Source of the DNA: Cyanobacteria bacterium UBA11153
Lineage (GTDB): Bacteria > Cyanobacteriota > Cyanobacteriia > Cyanobacteriales > Coleofasciculaceae
Assembly: GCA_003511885.1 (NCBI GenBank)
Contig: DOIX01000245.1
Coordinates: 1-16,809, forward strand
Reading direction: 5' to 3'
Length of the DNA: 16,809 bases
A program made the translations under genes and the position numbers. The notes beneath the pieces were generated by a model that saw nothing but the letters and a program-made list of their open reading frames with translations, was not told the origin of the DNA and did not search any database. The number at the start of each line of letters is the position of its first letter. Position 1 is the stretch's first letter. This document shows, in pieces, positions 13,288-16,809 of the stretch.

Positions 13288-14274
13288 ATGGTTCTTCCCA
13301 ATCCTCTGTACATTACAAATTATGGCATGGCATATGTAGGTGATTCCCTCCTACTCCTAGATCAACTTGAGGATAATTCAATTGACTTAGTTTTAACCTC
13401 GCCACCTTTTGCCCTACAACGCCAAAAAACTTATGGTAATGTCGATCAGGAAGAGTACGTTGATTGGCTAGTTGAGTTTTGTAAAAAAGTTCATAGAGTC
13501 TTGGCACCAACTGGCAGCTTTGTGATTGATTTAGGTGGGGCTTATCAAAGTAAACGTCCGGTGAGATCCCTCTATAATTATCGTATTTTAATCAAACTAT
13601 GTGACGATCTAGACTTTAGACTAGCTGAGGAATTCTTTTGGTTTAATCCAGCCAAACTACCCTCACCCATTGAGTGGGTTAATAAACGAAAAATTAGAGT
13701 TAAAGATGCTGTCAATACTGTCTGGTGGCTCTCGAAAACTGACCATCCTAAAGCTAATGCGAGTAATGTCTTAGTTCCTTACTCCCAACGGATGAAAAAG
13801 TTACAAGAAAATCCGGATAAATACTATCAGCCAAAAGACAGACCTTCTGGTCATGATATTAGTAAAAATTTTGCTGCTGATAATGGTGGCGCTATTCCTT
13901 CAAACCTTTTAGAAATTCCCAATACTGAAAGTAATTCTAGTTATCTTCAATTATGTAAATCGGTTTCTATACCTCCTCATCCAGCCCGATTTCCCCAAAA
14001 GTTACCCAGGTTTTTTATTAATTTTTTAACTAATCCAGGAGATAAAATTTTAGATATATTTGCCGGATCTAATACCACAGGATTTGTCGCCGAGGAATTA
14101 GAAAGAAATTGGCTAGCTTTTGAACAAGATTTATCCTATTTAGCTACCTCAGCTTTTCGTTTTATTGACAAACATCAATCTCAAACTGATTTGTTACATC
14201 TTTACCATAAGCTGCTTAGTCAAGAAGAGCCAATCTACATAATCAATTCAAAACAGTTAACTCTCAAGTTTTAG
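13288..14274 (+). CDS. N4-cytosine DNA methyltransferase, close relative of M.PvuII (predicted CAGCTG)
   Basis: This protects DNA by methylating the exocyclic amine of cytosine. The 328-residue protein is a beta-class enzyme: the catalytic motif TSPPF (37-41) comes first and the SAM-binding FAGSNTTG (258-265) comes last. It matches M.PvuII, as I remember it, along most of its length. Examples are YVGDSLLLLDQ, TSPPFALQR-K--YGN, LPSPIEWVNKRKIRVKDAVN, RPSGHDI-K-F--DNGG-IP and HPARFP-KLP. The linkers that carry specificity are conserved too, so CAGCTG is the predicted target. It is convergent with the fused nuclease (17 bases between stops). ATG at 13288; no strong Shine-Dalgarno. Confidence 0.92.
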   Translation: MVLPNPLYITNYGMAYVGDSLLLLDQLEDNSIDLVLTSPPFALQRQKTYGNVDQEEYVDWLVEFCKKVHRVLAPTGSFVIDLGGAYQSKRPVRSLYNYRILIKLCDDLDFRLAEEFFWFNPAKLPSPIEWVNKRKIRVKDAVNTVWWLSKTDHPKANASNVLVPYSQRMKKLQENPDKYYQPKDRPSGHDISKNFAADNGGAIPSNLLEIPNTESNSSYLQLCKSVSIPPHPARFPQKLPRFFINFLTNPGDKILDIFAGSNTTGFVAEELERNWLAFEQDLSYLATSAFRFIDKHQSQTDLLHLYHKLLSQEEPIYIINSKQLTLKF

Positions 14275-14291
14275 ACTTAATCCTAAATTGC

Positions 14292-15107
14292 TTAATCATG
14301 TTGCTTAGGATAGACTAACTCACCTTCTCTTTCAATTAAACTTAGGGGAATTTTAGGATTATTAATAGATGCCATTCCCCCAAGTATTCTAGATTCCCAG
14401 TAGCCAAACTTGGATTCAAGTGCAGCAGGGTTTACTTTGTAGATAGCTTTCAACTTTATCCCTTCGTAAACAGCAATGTACCATGCTTTTACCGAGCGAT
14501 ACTTAGCCAGAATATCTAAATTGAGATGGTGATGTGTAGTCACACTTTTACTCAAAAGTTTATTAATTGTTTTCAACTCATATTCATTACCTTCAGCATC
14601 CATTGCGTCGTTACCTTCACGCCCAGGAGATATGCGTAAGCCAAGGAGAATTAAAACTTGAAGCACCTTCCCCCCATTGTCTTGAAAGACATCATTAATA
14701 CCGTATTCATTGGCAAGATTTTGTAATTCCTGGATAGCTTTAAGCGCCTCCTGTAACCTTTCCAAATCGGAACGACGTTCTTTATTTGTATTAACTGGTT
14801 GTGTAACAGGTTCAACCAAAGAAGGAGGAACTAACGGAGTCTGTAATTCAGTGATAAAGTTAGTGACAATATCAGCTTTAGAAGTAATATTCATTAAGTA
14901 TGGCACTGATACTTCCAATGCTTTAGCAATATCTAAAATTGTTTCAAATGATCGGGATCTTTCACCACGTTCAATATAACTAATGTGTTCAACTGACTTA
15001 TCAATAACTTCTGCAAATTGCTCTTGTGTAATTCCTTTCTCTCTACGAAGTGCTTGGAGTCTCAAGCCAAATAGTTTTTTAGCTTCCTCATGCTTCTCAG
15101 AAGTCAT
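14292..15107 (-). CDS. XRE controller domain fused to a PvuII-like restriction endonuclease
   Basis: The 271-residue protein has three parts. Residues 8-72 form an XRE helix-turn-helix (core ITQEQFAEVIDKSVEHISYI, 26-45) like the separate C.PvuII protein. Residues 76-115 form a proline-rich linker. Residues 120-266 align with R.PvuII from end to end: YGINDVFQDNGGKVLQVL, PGREGNDAMD, NEYELKTIN, TTHHHLN, AKYR, INNPKIP. The catalytic triad D58-E68-K70 of R.PvuII corresponds to D167-E177-K179, and the H83-H85 run to H192-H194. All key residues are present, so it is predicted to cut CAGCTG. The frame opens with a TTG at 15116, but the ATG at 15107 is preferred. Two ACT-N3-AGT boxes upstream suggest that it binds its own promoter. 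Confidence 0.92.
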   Translation of the reverse strand: MTSEKHEEAKKLFGLRLQALRREKGITQEQFAEVIDKSVEHISYIERGERSRSFETILDIAKALEVSVPYLMNITSKADIVTNFITELQTPLVPPSLVEPVTQPVNTNKERRSDLERLQEALKAIQELQNLANEYGINDVFQDNGGKVLQVLILLGLRISPGREGNDAMDAEGNEYELKTINKLLSKSVTTHHHLNLDILAKYRSVKAWYIAVYEGIKLKAIYKVNPAALESKFGYWESRILGGMASINNPKIPLSLIEREGELVYPKQHD

Positions 15108-15114
15108 CGGATTC

Positions 15115-15134
15115 AAAACGAACTAAAAGTACGT
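15115..15134. promoter_or_regulatory. putative C-box 1 (proximal) upstream of the fused nuclease
   Basis: A 20-base sequence beginning AAAACGAACTAAAAGTACGT contains the ACT-AAA-AGT core of a PvuII-type controller box. It lies just upstream of the nuclease ATG and covers the alternative TTG start, so a bound protein could block translation start or transcription entry. It is repeated with one mismatch exactly 50 bases away. Confidence 0.65.
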
Positions 15135-15164
15135 CTCGAATCCGATAAGAGGTTTAATAATATA

Positions 15165-15184
15165 AAAACGAACTGAAAGTACGT
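15165..15184. promoter_or_regulatory. putative C-box 2 (distal) upstream of the fused nuclease
   Basis: This is the second copy of the 20-base sequence, with G in place of A at 15175, giving ACT-GAA-AGT. Between the two boxes the minus strand holds A/T-rich sequence (TATATTATTAAAC) that could contain the -10 region. The spacing of 50 bases is larger than in classical adjacent C-box pairs. Confidence 0.65.
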
Positions 15185-15199
15185 GCTAAACAGAAATTT

Positions 15200-15366
15200 G
15201 ACCTCTCCCCCAGCCCCTCTCCTAAGAGGCGAGGGGAGTAAGATTCTCCCCCCTTCCCTTGCAGGGAAGGGGGGTTGGGGGGGTTAGGTTTGTCTTCTGA
15301 TTAAATAACCACAGGAATATCGACATCGCCATTGTTAAGTTTTATTGCTTAACCAAGCGCGATCGC
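15200..15366. repeat. dispersed G/C-rich hairpin repeat, copy 2
   Basis: This copy runs in the same direction as copy 1 at 10039-10279, with the same opening GACCTCTCCCCCAGCCCC and the same CCCCTC...GAGGGG and CCCCCCTTCCCTTG hairpins. Its trailing section is also shared: GGAATAYCGACATC, then ATTGTTAAGTTTTATTRCTTAACC, then a HIP1 octamer at 15359-15366. It has one hairpin sub-unit fewer than copy 1. Its right end overlaps the last codons of the next gene. It fills most of the 241-base gap between the fused nuclease and that gene. Confidence 0.85.
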
Positions 15367-16809
15367 AACGCCCGCCCCAGGCATCGCCAGACTATCGGTT
15401 TCTTGAGCTACAGTTTCCAGGATCGTATCACTATTATTAACTAGCATATTCCACTCAGACTCTTTCATTTGATTGAGGTATTCCAATCGTAAGTGGTGTT
15501 GCTCGAATACCCAATATTTTACACTGGGAATAGTGTAACGAATCAGAGCTAACCATTGGGCTTCATTAATCGCTAAAGGATTGCCTTCCATTAATATAAT
15601 CTTCCCGACATTTCCTAATGCGGCAATACTATGTGCAGCTAATAACATAGAGCGATATTTTGGATGAGAACCCAGTAGAAACTTAGTTTCTCCATATTCG
15701 GAGTAATGCCGTAACATAATATAAGCTCGCAGGACTAACTCAATTGTAGCAGGTGTAATTCCAGAAACTAAGAAATGTCGCAAATCATAACCGTTTAAAT
15801 ACATCCAACGGGCAACTTCACCAACGGTTTTGCCTTCTGCACCAATACTACCTATATTAATTCCCTGTACCAATGTCATAAAAGGTGCTGGTAATCCCAT
15901 GGGTGTAAAAGCATCGGAGATTAGGTGTCCGATTTGGCGCAAAATTGCTTCAATTAAGCCAATTTGTGGATTGTTCGACCAAGTTACATCGCTAAAAAGT
16001 GAATGTTCCCCGCTCAATTTATCGTAAGAAAATCCTGTAATTGTACCTCGCATAATATCAAGGACACCAAAAATAAAACCGAGAACAGGATCGTGTCCCA
16101 GACTTTGCAATCGGTGGGAAGATGGAGACATTCCAGGCATATTAGTTCCATCGTAAGGCACTTTGCAAGTTTCCTCTAGATGTTGCGCCCATTGAGCAAA
16201 CCAATCATCTGAGGTATTAATATTGTACTTTTTCAGCCATGCCGTAATCGGGCTACCCACTTGTCCACCATACTCACCCGTCTTAATTGTTCGGGGAATA
16301 GAGACCAGAAAATAATCTGTCAGAGATGCTAAAATACCACTAGATCCCACAAAAGCATAGTCAAACTTATCCCACTGATACTGAGCTTCGTAAGTTCTGA
16401 TTTTTTCAATATCTTCATCTGTAAGTATTGATTCATAAGGAGCAAACGGATTCTGGATTTTGTGATAGAGCCAATCTTGACTTTTAATAACGTTAGTATC
16501 TAATTCTTTTTGGCATTTGTCAACAAAGCTATGCCAATCTGTAAAACCAATTTTAGTTAATTCTTCTGCTACAGCCCCACACCCTTCCTGGTAAATCTGG
16601 GGAATTATCTTGACAATAGTTTGCCCAGTTTCCGATACGGTAGTGCTAATTGCTTCTGTTGCACCGACAATGCTTCCGACAACGGTTTGGGTTGTTTGTA
16701 CAGTAGCTTCACTAATTACACCGCCTACTACTGTAGCTGTTTCTACAACAGTTTGAGTAGCTTGGAGTGTGGTATTAGTAACGGCTTCTTTGGTTTCGAC
16801 AACTTTATC
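15349..16809 (-). CDS. large protein of unknown function, 5' end outside the window
   Basis: The frame is open from the window edge to a TAA at 15349-15351, giving at least 486 residues. The GTG at 16350 is internal, since the codons before it read YQWDKFDYAF without a stop. The first ~60 visible residues are rich in T, V, A and E with an imperfect repeat (ATQTVVETATVVGGVISE, VQTTQTVVGSIVGATEA), which suggests long amphipathic helices. A globular region follows, with His- and Asp-rich conserved-looking segments: SHRLQSLGHDPVLGFIFGVL, HLISDAFTPMGLPAPF, VARWMYLNGYDLRHFL. I do not recognise the family. The C-terminal residues AMPGAGVAIALG and the stop overlap repeat copy 2, so the native end may have been replaced. 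Confidence 0.75.
   Translation of the reverse strand, partial: DKVVETKEAVTNTTLQATQTVVETATVVGGVISEATVQTTQTVVGSIVGATEAISTTVSETGQTIVKIIPQIYQEGCGAVAEELTKIGFTDWHSFVDKCQKELDTNVIKSQDWLYHKIQNPFAPYESILTDEDIEKIRTYEAQYQWDKFDYAFVGSSGILASLTDYFLVSIPRTIKTGEYGGQVGSPITAWLKKYNINTSDDWFAQWAQHLEETCKVPYDGTNMPGMSPSSHRLQSLGHDPVLGFIFGVLDIMRGTITGFSYDKLSGEHSLFSDVTWSNNPQIGLIEAILRQIGHLISDAFTPMGLPAPFMTLVQGINIGSIGAEGKTVGEVARWMYLNGYDLRHFLVSGITPATIELVLRAYIMLRHYSEYGETKFLLGSHPKYRSMLLAAHSIAALGNVGKIILMEGNPLAINEAQWLALIRYTIPSVKYWVFEQHHLRLEYLNQMKESEWNMLVNNSDTILETVAQETDSLAMPGAGVAIALG

Noticed and set aside
15115..15184. Two-repeat CRISPR-like unit (20-base repeat with a 30-base spacer)
   Set aside because: There are only two copies, no cas genes, and the repeat core matches a controller box in front of an XRE-nuclease gene.
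15334..15353. GTTAAG/CTTAAC hairpin as a rho-independent terminator of the large gene
   Set aside because: The stem is only six bases, A/T-rich, with no T-run after it on the minus strand, and the same hairpin is part of the dispersed repeat.
16348..16350. GTG start for the last gene
   Set aside because: The same frame is open without a stop to the window edge, and the upstream codons read as continuous protein (YQWDKFDYAF).
1..16809. Avoidance of CAGCTG in the window
   Set aside because: I saw no CAGCTG by eye, but at this base composition only two or three would be expected, so absence here means little; a whole-genome count is needed.

Overview
The window looks like the chromosome of a cyanobacterium, probably filamentous. 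The octamer GCGATCGC (HIP1) and its variants recur throughout. Heptanucleotide repeat runs of the kind known from filamentous cyanobacteria sit beside hisF, ruvB and a TPR gene. The proteins (RuvB with a long N-terminal tail, Tex, a lumenal-type TPR protein) fit this. I cannot name the genus.

Layout. Positions 1-4611 are mostly housekeeping: a tRNA-Ala(GGC) cut by the window edge, a small two-helix membrane protein, hisF, ruvB, a divergent formylglycine-generating-enzyme-like protein and an exported TPR protein. Positions 4785-7661, all on the minus strand, hold a PD-(D/E)XK-type protein, a RelE/ParE-type toxin-antitoxin pair, an unrecognised protein, and a tight trio made of a PIN-domain toxin, a 96-residue protein and a DUF433 antitoxin. 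The RNA-binding protein Tex fills 7745-9994.

Positions 10039-15366 are the interesting part. Two direct copies of a G/C-rich hairpin repeat (10039-10279 and 15200-15366) bracket about 5 kb. Inside are a vapBC-like locus whose toxin is cut to 39 codons, then a symmetrical double restriction-modification block. Its order is: NotI-like nuclease (+), C5-cytosine methyltransferase (-), small XRE regulator (+), PvuII-like N4-cytosine methyltransferase (+), and an HTH-PvuII nuclease fusion (-). The nucleases are outermost, the methyltransferases lie inside, and a regulator sits near the centre.

How the genes may work together. The PvuII-like methyltransferase and nuclease match the PvuII enzymes closely over their lengths, so CAGCTG is the predicted site. 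The nuclease carries its own XRE domain at the N-terminus, and two near-identical ACT-N3-AGT boxes lie upstream of it. It is therefore predicted to be an autoregulated controller-nuclease fusion. In the other system the methyltransferase promoter contains two perfect dyads and is divergent from the XRE regulator. That methyltransferase appears to have motif IX shifted out of frame by two compensating frameshifts, and it carries an overlapping +1 frame resembling a phage protein family.

The window ends in a large gene of unknown function (15349 to beyond 16809), open at its 5' end. Its stop codon lies inside the second repeat copy.
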